A stretch of 64,000 nt of DNA, taken from positions 434,001-498,000 of the forward strand of contig NW_020126816.1 of assembly GCF_002994745.2 (NCBI RefSeq), read 5' to 3'. Of this stretch, positions 1 to 12,273 are shown in pieces. The translations under genes were made by a program, and so were the position numbers. Source of the stretch: Rosa chinensis (lineage: Eukaryota; Streptophyta; Magnoliopsida; Rosales; Rosaceae). Each line of letters starts with the position of its first letter. The first letter of the stretch is position 1. The notes below the pieces were generated by a model. That model ran no database searches. It was not told where the DNA came from and worked only from the letters and a program-made list of their open reading frames with translations.

Positions 1-3000
1 CTTTCCTTGTTGTTGCGTTGAGCTTCCTGTAGTCAATGCAAACTCTGTGGCCAGTAACTGTCCTTTGGGGTACCAATTCGTTTTCTGCATTCTTCACAAC
101 AGTCACTCCTGACTTCTTAGGTACAACTTGAACTGGGGACACCCATTTGGAGTCTGAAATGGGGTATATGACGCCACAATCTAGGAGTTTGATGACCTCC
201 TTCTTCACAACTTCCATCATAGGAGGGTTGAGACGACGTTGAGCCTCTCTAGTGGGTTTTGTCCCCTCCTCAAGAAGTATCCTATGGACGCAAGTAGTAG
301 GGCTTATTCCCTTGATATCCGCCAATGTCCATCCTATGGCGGTCTTGTGTTGCTTTAACATCTCCACCAATCTCTCCTCTTGAGACGAAGTAAGAGAGGA
401 GGATACAATCACTGGTAAAGTCTCCTTGTCTCCTAAGTAGACATACTTCAAGTGGTCTGGTAAAGGTTTAAGTTCAAGTTCTGGTGCCTGGATCACTGAA
501 GGTAAAGTCTTATTAGCAGATAACTGAATGGACAAGGGTGGAGGAGACTTACCTACAAAGGATGATGCCTCAAGGAAGGACACATTAGCAATGATTTCGT
601 CCTCACATGTTTCCTTGAGCACATCTTCATGGAGTGTGACGCCATCTTTGGTGTATCCCACTCCTTGCTCCAGTGTGGTGACCAAAGTATCCTCATTCAT
701 GATATCAAACATTTCCTGTGCAAGGTTGTCCAGAATATCAATAGAAAAACAATCATGAACATCAAGAGGATACCTCATAGCTTCAAATATGTTGAAGCCA
801 ATAACGTCACCATCAAATTCCATGGTGAGAGAGCCATCATACACATCTATCTTGGTCCTGGCCGTCCTTAGGAAAGGGCGACCCAATAGCAATGGCGTTG
901 AACTCACTGGGGAGTCTTCCATCTCCAACACATAGAAGTCAGCTGGAAAGAAAAGATGGTTAACCTGTACAAGGACATCTTCCAACAAACCTCTAGGGTA
1001 TGCATTAGACCTGTCAGCTAACTGAATGATAACATTATTAGATTTAAGCTCACCTAGACCTAGGGTTTCATAAACAGAATAGGGCATGACGTTCACAGAA
1101 GCCCCTAAGTCTAACATAGCGTTCTCAAACCTAGAAGTACCAATAGTGCATGGAATAGTAAAACTTCCAGGGTCTTTGCATTTATGAGGTAGTTTCCTCT
1201 GAATCAAGGCAGATACATTTTCACTTACCTTTACTACCTCTTTCTCACCTTTTCTCCTCCTTGAGGTACAAAGCTCTTTCAAAAACTTAGCATACCTAGG
1301 CACTTGCTTGATAGCCTCAAGGAGGGGTAAATTTACTTGCACCTTCTTGAAAGTTTCCAAGATAGCTTGGTCACTTTCATCCTTCTTCGATATAGCAAAT
1401 CTGCGTGGAAAGGGCATACAAGACGAAGAAGGGTTAGCAATAACCGAAGTATTCAAGTTAGAATCATTACCTTTTGGTTTCGGTTTTGCTCTAGAAGGTG
1501 AAGACGTCCTAGTCTCTTCCTTGGACGTTGCAGGGTCTTTTTCAAGGCTCTTCTTGGTAGCTTCTTGTTCCTCCTCAACTTCAATGTTCACTTGAGCCTC
1601 CTTGGCTTTTTTAGGTTGATCCACAAATACCCTTCCACTCCTAGTAGTCACCAAAGACGCATTCTCCACATTACCCTTTGGGTTTCGTATGGTGTTACTA
1701 GGGAGCTTCCCAGTCTCATGAATCTTGCTCATAAAATCCACAACTTGGCCCATTTGGTTCTTGAGATCCGCAATGTCTTTGGTGTGGGTCTGTTGTCCTT
1801 GAACCAAAGCTTGAGTAGAACTAGTGAGAGCTTCAAACATCTTATCATAGTTAACGCTCTGATTTGAACTCCCTGAAGCATGTTGATTTTGCATGTAGGG
1901 CCTTTGGAATGGTGGTCCTTGAGGTCCTTGAAAAGATTGTCCTTGAAATGGTGGCCCTTGAGGACGTTGGAAATTTCCTCCAAGGGGATTCTGAGTGTTT
2001 TCATTGTTTGTCCACTTGAAGTTGGGGTGGTCCCTCCATCCAGGATTGTAAGTGTTTGAGTAAGGATCATATCTTGGACGTTGAGGGCCCCCATGATTTC
2101 CTTGGTAACCTCCAATGGCGTTCAATGATTCCCATCCTCCACTCTCTGATAACTGAGGGCATTGATCAGTTACATGCCCTTGCATCGAACATACTCCACA
2201 AGCTTGCAATATTCCCTTGGCACTCACAACTTGATCCATGAGAAGGGTGAGTTTATTCAATCTATCCTCAATAACCGAAGTGCCTATCTCACCCACCTTT
2301 CTAGTTGTGAGGCCCACACCCTCGTATTGTTGGGCGTTCTTTGCTCTGTTCTCTATCATAGCTCGCCCTTCAGTAGGTGACTTGTCTACAAAGGCTCCCC
2401 CAGCCGCAGCATCTAGCATATCACGTTCCAAGGGTAGGAGACCTTCATAGAAACAAGTTAGCAAGGTTTCTTCCTTCATCTGATGTTGAGGACATTGTGC
2501 AATCAAGGATGAAAACCTCTCATAATAAGCGGAATAAGATTCATCTTGAGCCTGCTTAATTCCACTTATCTTCTTCCGGAGTGTGATGATCTTTGAAGCT
2601 GGAAAGTACTTCTCTAAGAATGCCTTCATCATAGTGTTCCATGAAGTAATTCGTCCAGAAGGCAGTTCATAGAGCCAATCTTTTGCACGGTCAGCTAGAG
2701 AGAAGGGAAATGCCTTCATCTTAAGGATATTCTCATCCGCTCCTTGTGGTAACATGTTGATACACACGGATTGAAACTCCCTAAGATGCTTGTTGGCATC
2801 CTCCATATTGAGGCCATGGAACGTTGGAAGCCTATGAAGCAATCCACTTCTTAACTCAAAGTCAGCCGTCTTCCCTGGAGCAGGTGCAGGGTACACAATA
2901 CTTGTAGGAAGTCCTTCTTGAACCACAGATGAAGAGAGTTCTCTAATGGAAGCCATTCTAACGTTTTCTTCAGGAGGTGGTGAACCAGGTGGTGAATTCT

Positions 3001-3117
3001 GAGGTGTAAGTGAGTTGGACGAAACACTAGGGGATACTGACCCTTCTGAAGGAAACAGCCTCCTCCCTTGATCGTTAACTGTGTATTCCTTGTATGTTGG
3101 AGAAGAGGGCTGTTTGT
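1..3117 (-). CDS. gag-pol: gag-protease-RT polyprotein of element A, main part (interrupted by B, runs off left edge)
   Basis: I checked this frame triplet by triplet from 3112 to 1 and found no stop. Counting from the ATG at 9877 and skipping B plus one TSD copy: a proline/serine-rich N-terminus; a retrotransposon gag capsid-like region around residues 100-270, with AFPFSLADRAKDWLYEL at about 163; a CCHC zinc knuckle at 334-347 (CX2CX4HX4C); a basic, proline-rich spacer; a retropepsin-like site DLGAS at 697-701; and the start of reverse transcriptase, with CIDYRKLN at about 1054. RNase H and integrase should follow outside the window. One continuous gag-pol frame fits Athila-type elements. 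Gag packages the RNA in cytoplasmic particles, the protease processes the polyprotein and RT copies the RNA. B's insertion after codon 29 separates this part from its start codon, so this copy should be inactive. Confidence 0.9.
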
Positions 3118-5093
3118 TGATGCACTCAAAGCGAGCGCATAATTTAACCCTGAAATGTCATTAGTAGTATAAAGTAAATAGGGATCGTTCTATTCCGGGG
3201 ATTGAGGGTACACCTGTCATTGTCAAACAGTTAAACAATTAAAATTAAAACAAAGTATAATATTCACAAAGATATTCACAAGTATAAACATTATTTACGA
3301 AAAAGGGGGGATTTTGTTTTTGGTTTTTCGAAAATAAAACTAAGTTAACAAAACAATTAAAATGCAAAAACATAAAAATACGAGTGGAATGAGAGAACAA
3401 AGATCAAAATCGAAACATATGATTAAAATTGATTCAAACCCTAATATTGTTCATCTAAGTCATGAGAAAGGAGTTGATCATGTGAAACGTTCGAAAGCAA
3501 ACGATTTCCCATATTTTACTTTTCAATGCTAATTAACCTAAGCGAAAGCACCTAGATTAATCCTATCAAACATGCAATCAAACCCTAGAAAGCTAGTCAA
3601 TCATGTCATGTTTAACGCATTACACATAGAGAAAGGCTATCAACTCAAGTGTACAACTTAGTATGGAAAAGTCCACCTAATTGCAATCCTCGTTAATTAA
3701 ATTCGATCTTTGTACAAAACCTTTACTACTTTGATTCAAGTTTACACAAAACGAAAAGTCGATTTCATGTTCTTAAACCTAGCACCAATTATATCAAAAC
3801 CCTAAGTGTTTGCAACCACATAAGATTAAAATACAAAAGTTATCTATAACGCAAATTTAATTAAACAAACCCACATAAGCAACTCTCGAATCACAATAAT
3901 ATGAATCTGAAAATTCTCAATTAATCATAAAATTCCAGAAATTAATATTTGTTCAAACACATATGTCAACTAGTTCATAACCAACGAAATTCAAAGCAAA
4001 GGTTACAAAGGAGAATCGGATTACACCGTGAGATGGGGATGGATGATGGATGCTCAAGGTTGGAGATGGATGATGGATGCTCACGGTTATGCTTCTTCTC
4101 CCTTGGCCTTGCTTGAACTCGTGGAGATGACTAGAGGATGGAGAAACTCACAGCTATGCTAAGAAGATTTTCTGATTTTTTTCTAAAGTGTAAATTGTAT
4201 GGAGGAGAAGAACCTCCTCAATGTCAAAGAGGTGGGTATATATAGGAGCACGACTAGGGTTCACAAAACAATCAGAATTTTCCACATAGCTTCAACCAAT
4301 GATAATTCGCCAAGTAAGCTTGTGATGTGGTCCAACCAATCATAGAATGCCAAGTAAGCTTTGTGATGTGTTCCAACCAATCATAATTCTCTAAAATACC
4401 TCCCTAATATTTAATTGCTGAATTTCCTTGAAATTATTCTGATTTTCTTCATGAATTTCGGCCAACATTCCTTTAGGGAATTTAGGGATGAATCTGGACG
4501 CCTTTTGAGCTTTTCCTTGGTGCACACATATTTTCCTTCCATAAATATCTCCCTTGAATCTCTCTTGGCGTCATCTCCTTGATTATTTCTGATTTTCACG
4601 TTGGCAATCACACCAAATTATTCCTCCAACAATATTTCTTTCCATAAAAGTCTCCCAAGAAAATCTCTCCTTGAAATCCTCAATCAATCATCTTCAATTC
4701 CCACGTTGTCACCTTGTTTTTCCTTAAGTATTACACGGCAAATTTAATCCCCAAGGAAAATATATTTTCCTTTTTTAAAAACTCTTCCTTGAATCTCTCC
4801 TTGCCATGTCATCTTCATGAAGCTTCTCTTTCCATTTATGAACTCAATTCAGCTTATTTATTCCAAAAACCTGAAAATAGAAGCTTTCTAAAATAAGAAA
4901 TGGAAACTTTCCTAAACTAAAATGGAAACTTTCTAAAAATGGAAAATAGAAACTATAAAACGGAAACTTTCTACAATTAGGAACTTTCCCAATCAAAGAA
5001 TGGAAACTTCCCTAAACAGAGTTTTAATAAGGAAATAACGCAAGAAATGTAGGGAAATAACAGTTAAAACGTCGCATTAAAATGCTCCTATCA
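3118..5093 (-). repeat. 3' LTR of element B (1,976 bp)
   Basis: Begins TGATGCACTC and ends CTCCTATCA on the plus strand, flanked on the left by TSD TTTGT and on the right by the polypurine tract. It carries six Gs in the homopolymer near 3305 where the other copy carries five. A TATA-like TATATATA lies near 4240 on the minus strand. Confidence 0.92.
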
Positions 5094-5133
5094 AATTCCC
5101 CCACACTTAACTTTTGCTAGTCCCTTAGCAAAA
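5094..5133 (-). promoter_or_regulatory. Polypurine tract and adjoining hairpin of element B
   Basis: Sense AAGTGTGGGGGAATT immediately before the 3' LTR is the plus-strand primer tract. Just upstream lies a perfect inverted repeat: stem TTTTGCTA, loop AGGGAC, stem TAGCAAAA (5112-5133). Confidence 0.8.
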
Positions 5134-7792
5134 TCACACAAAGACTCAACGAAAATTTAAAGACTCTACACAAACAATGACTCTATTGCCCTTCAACTTT
5201 TTTGTCTCAACAATCTCTTACTTTCACAACACCAAGATTAGCAGTCCACCAAGAATCAATGTTTAAGCATTCGAGAGTTAATTGAAACACATAATTTACA
5301 CATACACAAGTAGGACTTGGTTGTACCAATGGTGATGGGTTCTGTTAAGCATGTTTCAGACAAGTATGATTCAAATCCTCACAAGGTATATCCACTCTTT
5401 CTTCTCTCAGAATTCAAGGCAATGCTTAAAAGCTTATACACTCAAGTATATGTGAAAGATAGCAAGTATATCACATATTATATGAAACGAAAGCACATGC
5501 ATACATTTTTCTTTTAAAGATCTCATGAAAGGTACCAACTACTTGCACAGATGGACCCAAGCCATATGTTCAACTCTTGTAACTCATCTCCACATCAAGG
5601 GCTGTCCCATCTTAAGGATCAAGAAGGTCTTCTCAAGGGTTGTAATGGGGCCATGGCTCAAGGTTTAAAGAAACGAAGGGTAAGGAATTTTAACAAGGTG
5701 TCCTCAAAACCTAGTAGAGCTCATGCAGATGTAAAGAGACTTCTAGAAATCCACCAATTATGCAAAAACGTCACTTCCCATAGAGGTTTTATAAAAGGGC
5801 CTAATGTCTTCATGTTGGGCCCTAACTTCACTCTAAACTTCCTTTGAACTCTAGTGAATTGGACAAAGGCCAAATTTTTTGTAATGGGCCTTCAATTCAA
5901 AACAAACTCCAAACTCACTAAGTATGGGGGACTAAAATCCATAGACTTATTTTTCTTTCCTTCCTTTTTCTTTCTAGCCGTGTAAATTTTTTTCTTTTTT
6001 TTTTTACGGCTCCACATATATTTTTCCATGGACAAGTCTACCCCCACACTTGAACTTTCACCTCTTCTCAATCTTCATTCTCAGTGCCAAATCCTTAAGT
6101 AAAGTCCCAAAAGATAGCTCCACTAAGTTTTTAGAACAAAGGGTAAGAGTGTAGCTATACTAAGGTTCAGGGTTAAGGATTTTAAGGGTGATGAAAGAAA
6201 AGGCTTAATGTAGGCTCAAAGGGATTTATCTAGGGGGGTCCCACGACGGGCACAAATAGGGACACAAGCTCATTTCGCAATGGTGGTAATTCCTAGGGTG
6301 CCTCTATCCTTTCCAGAATCAGGGCCATGTATTGATAAAACGTCTCAACAAGCACAAGAGTGAATTCTAGCATTCTCTAGTCCATCAAACTTAATCTATG
6401 GCAAGCAATCAATCAAATAAAAGGATAATGAGATCATCAAAACATCGCCAAGAAAATAAGAATATATTTTTCATTTCACTCCAAGAAAAAGGGACATGGG
6501 CTCAATATCTCACATGGGCTTTTATGAATCAAAACTCATCCTAACATGCTCATATTCTGTACCAAGGTCACGAAATCCATATCCACTACACATGCATATA
6601 CTTTTCATATATCTCAATTAACCAAAGAATACCATTTAAAATCATCTCAGTATTGTGATCCTCTTTTAGCCATAATTTCAGAGATATAGAATCATCCTAG
6701 ACAGTTGAAAGGCATCCTATGACTAGAAAATAAAAACAAAGGACTAAGACTCAATAAATAAAAGCAACGAAATTTTTTTTTTTTTTGACATTTTTTTTCA
6801 ATTTTTTTGTATTTTTCAGTATAACTCAAGACAAAAGTATAAATCCCTTCCCCCACACTTAAATATTGCATTGTCCTCAATGTAATCAATCATAAGCATG
6901 CAATGAAACAATTAAGCATATAGGAAAGGAATTTACGAAAACAAAAACAAAAGAGAAAATTTGAAAAATAAAAGAAATAGGGAAGGAGAAGGCAAATCTG
7001 TGTTATTGACTCCTTCACAGCTGCTTCTGAATTGGGTTGCCTCCCAAGCATCGCTTGAGTTTAACGTCTTTCAGCCAGACGGAATAGATATTAAAAAGTT
7101 AGTAACTATAATTAACAAAGAAATACAAAAAAAATATAAACAAGTAAAAAAAGAATTACAAACTACAAATAATATTAACAAGTACATTGTACATAAGACA
7201 CAAGTTAAGTTTTTTTTTTTTTTTTTTAGTGTATCACAACATTTTCATTTGTTATAAATATTATTGATACCGAATCTAATTCCAAACAGTAAATCAAGTG
7301 GACGTGCGGCCCAAGTATAGTCGCCTAAACACAAAGTCCCTTTCAAATCCTTTGGGCAACCTTACTGAAATGGCCAGGTGGGGGAGGGCGAACACGAGAG
7401 GAAAAATCCATTTTGGCATGAGCTACTCCCACATAGTGGTTTAGGCCCATTTGGAAGCACTTCTGGATTCAAAAACCCGTCATGAACGTTGTCCCCTTCC
7501 TAGACACCATTCCACATAGGCTATACTTACTGAGATGAAAAAGGTCATAAGTGTGAAGACAGTTCAACAAGTGTTAATAGAGGCCGCCCTCAACCTTAAG
7601 GGACCTGAACTAGGTACCAATAAGGGGTTTAGACCAATATTAACAAAAGAGACTTCACCTATTCCATTCAATTTACAACTTACAATTAAAACTCGTATTT
7701 CAACAATATAAAAAACAACCTAATTAATTAATTAAACTAAGTTTCAACAATTTATATACAATAACTATAAACAAAAACAAGTGATTTTTCAA
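5134..7792 (-). other. Non-coding interior of element B
   Basis: No coding domain in any frame; the few frames over 60 codons are AT-rich and unlike known proteins. Recognisable pieces are a TGGGAGGCAACCCA box (plus-strand GGGTTGCCTCCCA near 7034), a leader block with GTGCGGCCCAAGTATAGT near 7306 and GAGGCCGCCCTCAACC near 7580. The segment 5300-6700 is homologous to 16740-18170 of element C, which identifies it as the 3' non-coding region of an Athila-like parent that lost gag-pol. Confidence 0.75.
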
Positions 7793-7810
7793 TCCCCGGC
7801 AACGGCGCCA
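7793..7810 (-). other. Primer-binding site of element B, tRNA-Asp
   Basis: Sense TGGCGCCGTTGCCGGGGA, perfect to the tRNA-Asp 3' end, 5 nt from the LTR. The adjoining CCGGGGATTG is complementary to CAATCCCCGG inside U5 (plus-strand position 7893-7902). Confidence 0.9.
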
Positions 7811-7815
7811 AAAAT

Positions 7816-9790
7816 TGATGCACTCAAAGCGAGCGCATAATTTAACCCTGAAATGTCATTAGTAGTATAAAGTAAATAGGGATCGTTCTATTCCGGGGAT
7901 TGAGGGTACACCTGTCATTGTCAAACAGTTAAACAATTAAAATTAAAACAAAGTATAATATTCACAAAGATATTCACAAGTATAAACATTATTTACGAAA
8001 AAGGGGGATTTTGTTTTTGGTTTTTCGAAAATAAAACTAAGTTAACAAAACAATTAAAATGCAAAAACATAAAAATACGAGTGGAATGAGAGAACAAAGA
8101 TCAAAATCGAAACATATGATTAAAATTGATTCAAACCCTAATATTGTTCATCTAAGTCATGAGAAAGGAGTTGATCATGTGAAACGTTCGAAAGCAAACG
8201 ATTTCCCATATTTTACTTTTCAATGCTAATTAACCTAAGCGAAAGCACCTAGATTAATCCTATCAAACATGCAATCAAACCCTAGAAAGCTAGTCAATCA
8301 TGTCATGTTTAACGCATTACACATAGAGAAAGGCTATCAACTCAAGTGTACAACTTAGTATGGAAAAGTCCACCTAATTGCAATCCTCGTTAATTAAATT
8401 CGATCTTTGTACAAAACCTTTACTACTTTGATTCAAGTTTACACAAAACGAAAAGTCGATTTCATGTTCTTAAACCTAGCACCAATTATATCAAAACCCT
8501 AAGTGTTTGCAACCACATAAGATTAAAATACAAAAGTTATCTATAACGCAAATTTAATTAAACAAACCCACATAAGCAACTCTCGAATCACAATAATATG
8601 AATCTGAAAATTCTCAATTAATCATAAAATTCCAGAAATTAATATTTGTTCAAACACATATGTCAACTAGTTCATAACCAACGAAATTCAAAGCAAAGGT
8701 TACAAAGGAGAATCGGATTACACCGTGAGATGGGGATGGATGATGGATGCTCAAGGTTGGAGATGGATGATGGATGCTCACGGTTATGCTTCTTCTCCCT
8801 TGGCCTTGCTTGAACTCGTGGAGATGACTAGAGGATGGAGAAACTCACAGCTATGCTAAGAAGATTTTCTGATTTTTTTCTAAAGTGTAAATTGTATGGA
8901 GGAGAAGAACCTCCTCAATGTCAAAGAGGTGGGTATATATAGGAGCACGACTAGGGTTCACAAAACAATCAGAATTTTCCACATAGCTTCAACCAATGAT
9001 AATTCGCCAAGTAAGCTTGTGATGTGGTCCAACCAATCATAGAATGCCAAGTAAGCTTTGTGATGTGTTCCAACCAATCATAATTCTCTAAAATACCTCC
9101 CTAATATTTAATTGCTGAATTTCCTTGAAATTATTCTGATTTTCTTCATGAATTTCGGCCAACATTCCTTTAGGGAATTTAGGGATGAATCTGGACGCCT
9201 TTTGAGCTTTTCCTTGGTGCACACATATTTTCCTTCCATAAATATCTCCCTTGAATCTCTCTTGGCGTCATCTCCTTGATTATTTCTGATTTTCACGTTG
9301 GCAATCACACCAAATTATTCCTCCAACAATATTTCTTTCCATAAAAGTCTCCCAAGAAAATCTCTCCTTGAAATCCTCAATCAATCATCTTCAATTCCCA
9401 CGTTGTCACCTTGTTTTTCCTTAAGTATTACACGGCAAATTTAATCCCCAAGGAAAATATATTTTCCTTTTTTAAAAACTCTTCCTTGAATCTCTCCTTG
9501 CCATGTCATCTTCATGAAGCTTCTCTTTCCATTTATGAACTCAATTCAGCTTATTTATTCCAAAAACCTGAAAATAGAAGCTTTCTAAAATAAGAAATGG
9601 AAACTTTCCTAAACTAAAATGGAAACTTTCTAAAAATGGAAAATAGAAACTATAAAACGGAAACTTTCTACAATTAGGAACTTTCCCAATCAAAGAATGG
9701 AAACTTCCCTAAACAGAGTTTTAATAAGGAAATAACGCAAGAAATGTAGGGAAATAACAGTTAAAACGTCGCATTAAAATGCTCCTATCA
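7816..9790 (-). repeat. 5' LTR of element B (1,975 bp)
   Basis: Same sequence as 3118-5093 apart from one G. It adjoins the primer site on the left and TSD TTTGT on the right. TATATATA at 8934-8941 on the minus strand is the likely core promoter. Short ORFs occurring identically in both LTR copies are chance frames duplicated with the LTR. Confidence 0.92.
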
Positions 9791-9877
9791 TTTGTACTCA
9801 AGGAGTGAAGAATTCTTCAAACGAGCGATCCTTGCTTCAATTTCTTTAACTGTAGAAGGTCTAGAAGGCTCGGTCAT
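9791..9877 (-). CDS. gag-pol: N-terminal 29 codons of element A gag, cut off from the rest by element B
   Basis: The ATG at 9877-9875 begins MTEPSRPSTVKEIEARIARL and continues in frame to the TSD at 9791. The gag of element C begins with the closely similar MTEPFRSSTLKEIEARLARL, which supports this start. The frame resumes exactly at 3112 on the far side of B once one copy of the TTTGT duplication is discounted. As it stands the fragment reads into B's LTR. Confidence 0.85.
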
Positions 9878-10472
9878 TCATAGAATTCCTGAACATTATT
9901 AAAATTTAGAGAAGTTAGTAAAGTGTATAGTGAAGTAAATAGAAGTTAATGATTTATACATAAATGTTACTATTCACGAGTCACTATTCACGATTTACTA
10001 TTCACGAATTTACAAGTATAAAGAGAAGTATAAATTACAAAAATTCCACAAAGTATAACGTTACAAATATACAAATTTTAGTTAGGGTATGGCATAGTTA
10101 AGAAAAGTTTGAATCCCATTATAAGCCCTTAACCAAGGTTTAGACGTGCGGCCCAAGGGTTCGATCCTTAATACTAGTCGCCCTTCTCAATCTTTTGGTA
10201 ACTCTTTTCACATAGAGCCAGGTAGTAGAGGAACGATTTTGGCGGAGCTCAGCTCACTTGTTTAGCAGGGGACGAGACCCTTTGCTAGCACTTCTCGTAT
10301 CCAATCAACCTAGACACCCTATGCTACTAAGGTGCGCCATATGAAAGAGAAGGGTGCAAGACTAATGTTAAAGACAAAGTCCTTCACCTATTCCATTATG
10401 GTCAAAAACTTATAATAAAATTCATACTCTCAAAAACCTGATTTTTACTATTCACGAAAATTTTATACAATT
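9878..10472 (-). other. Leader of element A, gag-proximal part
   Basis: Non-coding leader between the tRNA-Asp site and gag, interrupted at 10472 by element J. Near gag it holds several copies of ACTATTCACGA (about 9966-10016, sense CGTGAATAGT). At 10143-10157 it carries GACGTGCGGCCCAAG, which recurs in the leaders of B and C and in A's own distal leader. The block 10140-10400 looks like a diverged copy of the distal block at 27150-27480. No ORF of interest. Confidence 0.7.
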
Positions 10473-10839
10473 TGATAGGAGCAAAAAGTGTGACAATATT
10501 ATTGAATATGTGCGCCATTTTAGCCTTGTTTCTCCCTTAAGTTTAGTGTTTTGAGTCATTGAGTCGTTTTTAGAGTCTTGTTGAGTGTTTGGAGTGAAAT
10601 AAGCGGAAAAAGTAAAATTCATGAAAAATCCTAGCTGGATCAGGATTCCTAACTGTCAACTGTTTTTGCGGTCTTTACATTATTTTAATTCCCTTTATTT
10701 TCTCTAGAAAATTCTGATATTCTCCTGCTTGTTGTAGGAAACGTTGCCTGCTGGAACTATTGGAAACAGCAATGATGGAGTCATAAAATAAAGCATTAAG
10801 ATATTTGACCAAGCAATGAAGAAGGGAAATAAAGGAGAA

Positions 10840-11075
10840 AAGACGTTTTCAGTTGAGGAATAAAAGTGAAAGACGTTTCAGCTGGAAAATAAATAAGAGA
10901 AAGACGTTTTCAGTTGGGGGAATAAAGGAGAAAAGACGTTTTCAGTTGAGGAATAAAAGAGAAAGATGTTTCAGCTGGAAAATAAATAAGAGAAAGACGT
11001 TTCAGCTTGGAAATTAAAAGAATTGCCCCATTATGAGAGGATTTAAGGCCATAAAGGAGACGTTTCAGCTGGAAA
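10840..11075 (+). repeat. U3 tandem motif cluster in element J 5' LTR
   Basis: Imperfect repeats of about 30-36 bp with the core GACGTTT(TC)AG(C/T)TGG, separated by AATAAA(TAA)GAGAAA. Each has an ACGT core of the type bound by plant bZIP factors (motif class from general knowledge). The same cluster occurs in every LTR of this group with different copy number, which is typical of retroelement enhancers. Confidence 0.6.
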
Positions 11076-11081
11076 AGCCAA

Positions 11082-11101
11082 CCAATGCTCCCCTATAAAT
11101 A
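11082..11101 (+). promoter_or_regulatory. CCAAT and TATA boxes of element J LTR
   Basis: CCAAT at 11082-11086 and TATAAATA at 11094-11101, conserved in the other LTRs of the group (for example 38942-38949 and 48196-48203). Likely core promoter. Confidence 0.6.
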
Positions 11102-12255
11102 GGCAACGTCCAGAACTGAATTTGCATCACTTCCCAGCCAGAGATCACTTCCCAGCCAAGATCACTTCCCGGCCTATCACTTCCCAGCCAAGATCATTCC
11201 AAGACTACCCAATTCACTCCTCAAACCTCCATATCTTACAAGACCGTGACCACCATCCATCCATCAATCTACAAAGCTCTAAGGCGCTGAGTCAAGGACG
11301 CTCCACCACCATAGTAGAGACGAGTTCATCACCTTGTTGCTAAGCCGCTGAGGAAAGCTTCAAAGTGTAACTATGACTCTACTTATAATTTTTGTTTCGG
11401 TTTTGTGTGTTTCAATTTGCGAGTTGTGTAATTGGAGACATGGAATTTTCAGAATATTTTTATTAATATTTTTGAGATTTTTAGTTTATTATTGAGTTAA
11501 TTTCGAGAATTCTTTTATGATGCATGTTACAATCTTGTGCCCTTTTATGTGTTTTGGTAATTTTCAGAGTTAGGTTCATAAGTTTGCATGCTAGAATAAC
11601 GGTGAGAGTTTTTGTGTGTTTGCTTAATTTGCCAAGAGTAATTGTTATTTGTTAAGACGCTGAGTTAAACAAGTAGCAATTAGTTCTAAAAAGTGGTAAA
11701 AACTATGTTCAATGGTTAAACGATTCTGGAAATTACGTGTTAAATTCTATGTCTAATGGTTAATTTGCACGTGTGAGTTGATTCAAGGGTTAGATAATAC
11801 TACTAGTTAAGAGAATTACGCTGAGTGTTTTCGAAAATTAGTAGTATTAGGCTTGGTAAGGACTTTTCCGATTCAAGCCTACATTAGAATGAATCAGATA
11901 AGTGGATTGATCCGCTGAGGCTTTTCATTTGAGCTCTTATCTAGGCATTAAAGGTGGGCACATTTTTGTAGCATGTTGAAATGAATTTTTTGTTTTTACA
12001 CTTAGTAATTTCTGAGTAGTATTGGTCAAGGTTAGGGAAGTCGATCATTGTATATAGTTTTATTTGTTTTGTTTTTATTTTAAGTAGATTAGGAACCAAA
12101 TTTCAAAACCCCCATTTTATTCTTTTATTTGTTAATTGACCTTTTTGTGTAGGTGTACCCTACAATCCCCGGACTGAACGATCCCTGCTTATCCTATACT
12201 GACAACTACATTTTGCAGGGTTAAATTGTGAGGCTATTTCAGCCGCATCAATTTT

Positions 12256-12273
12256 TGGCGCCGTTGCAGGGGA
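12256..12273 (+). other. Primer-binding site of element J, tRNA-Asp with one mismatch
   Basis: TGGCGCCGTTGCAGGGGA; the second C of GCCGGGG is A. The other primer sites in the window read GCCGGGGA. It follows the LTR by 5 nt. Confidence 0.85.

Larger units (their letters stand above)
3118..9790 (-). mobile_element. Element B: coding-less LTR retrotransposon inserted in element A gag
   Basis: A complete element: LTRs of 1,976 and 1,975 bp at 3118-5093 and 7816-9790, a tRNA-Asp primer site at 7793-7810, a polypurine tract at 5094-5108 and the 5-bp duplication TTTGT at 3113-3117 and 9791-9795. The two LTRs appear identical except for one G in a homopolymer. The 2.7-kb interior contains no gag, protease, RT, RNase H or integrase. 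It must therefore have moved with proteins supplied in trans, and recently. Its LTR shares U5 sequence with A and C but has its own end, GCACTCAAAGCGAGCGC. Confidence 0.93.
10473..12250 (+). repeat. 5' LTR of element J (1,778 bp)
   Basis: TGATAGGAGC...GCCGCATCA with TG...CA ends. U3 contains four to five loose repeats of AAAGACGTTTTCAGTTG / GACGTTTCAGCTGG (10845-11060), then CCAAT at 11082, TATAAATA at 11094 and a CACTTCCCAGCC repeat block at 11127-11190. U5 carries CAATCCCCGG at 12163-12172. Confidence 0.92.

Noticed and set aside
1308..1867. Plus-strand frames near 1308-1867 and minus frame 1729-2115
   Set aside because: They overlap the continuous minus-strand gag-pol frame of A in other frames; no independent support.
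4411..4896. Short open frames of 60-66 codons in the B LTR, repeated at 9108-9593
   Set aside because: They are duplicated only because the LTR is; composition is AT-rich, no domain and no homologue in other LTR subfamilies.
10143..10180. GGTTCGATCC near 10158 as a tRNA T-arm
   Set aside because: No acceptor, D-arm or anticodon stem can be assembled around it; it lies in a leader block shared with sequences lacking the motif.
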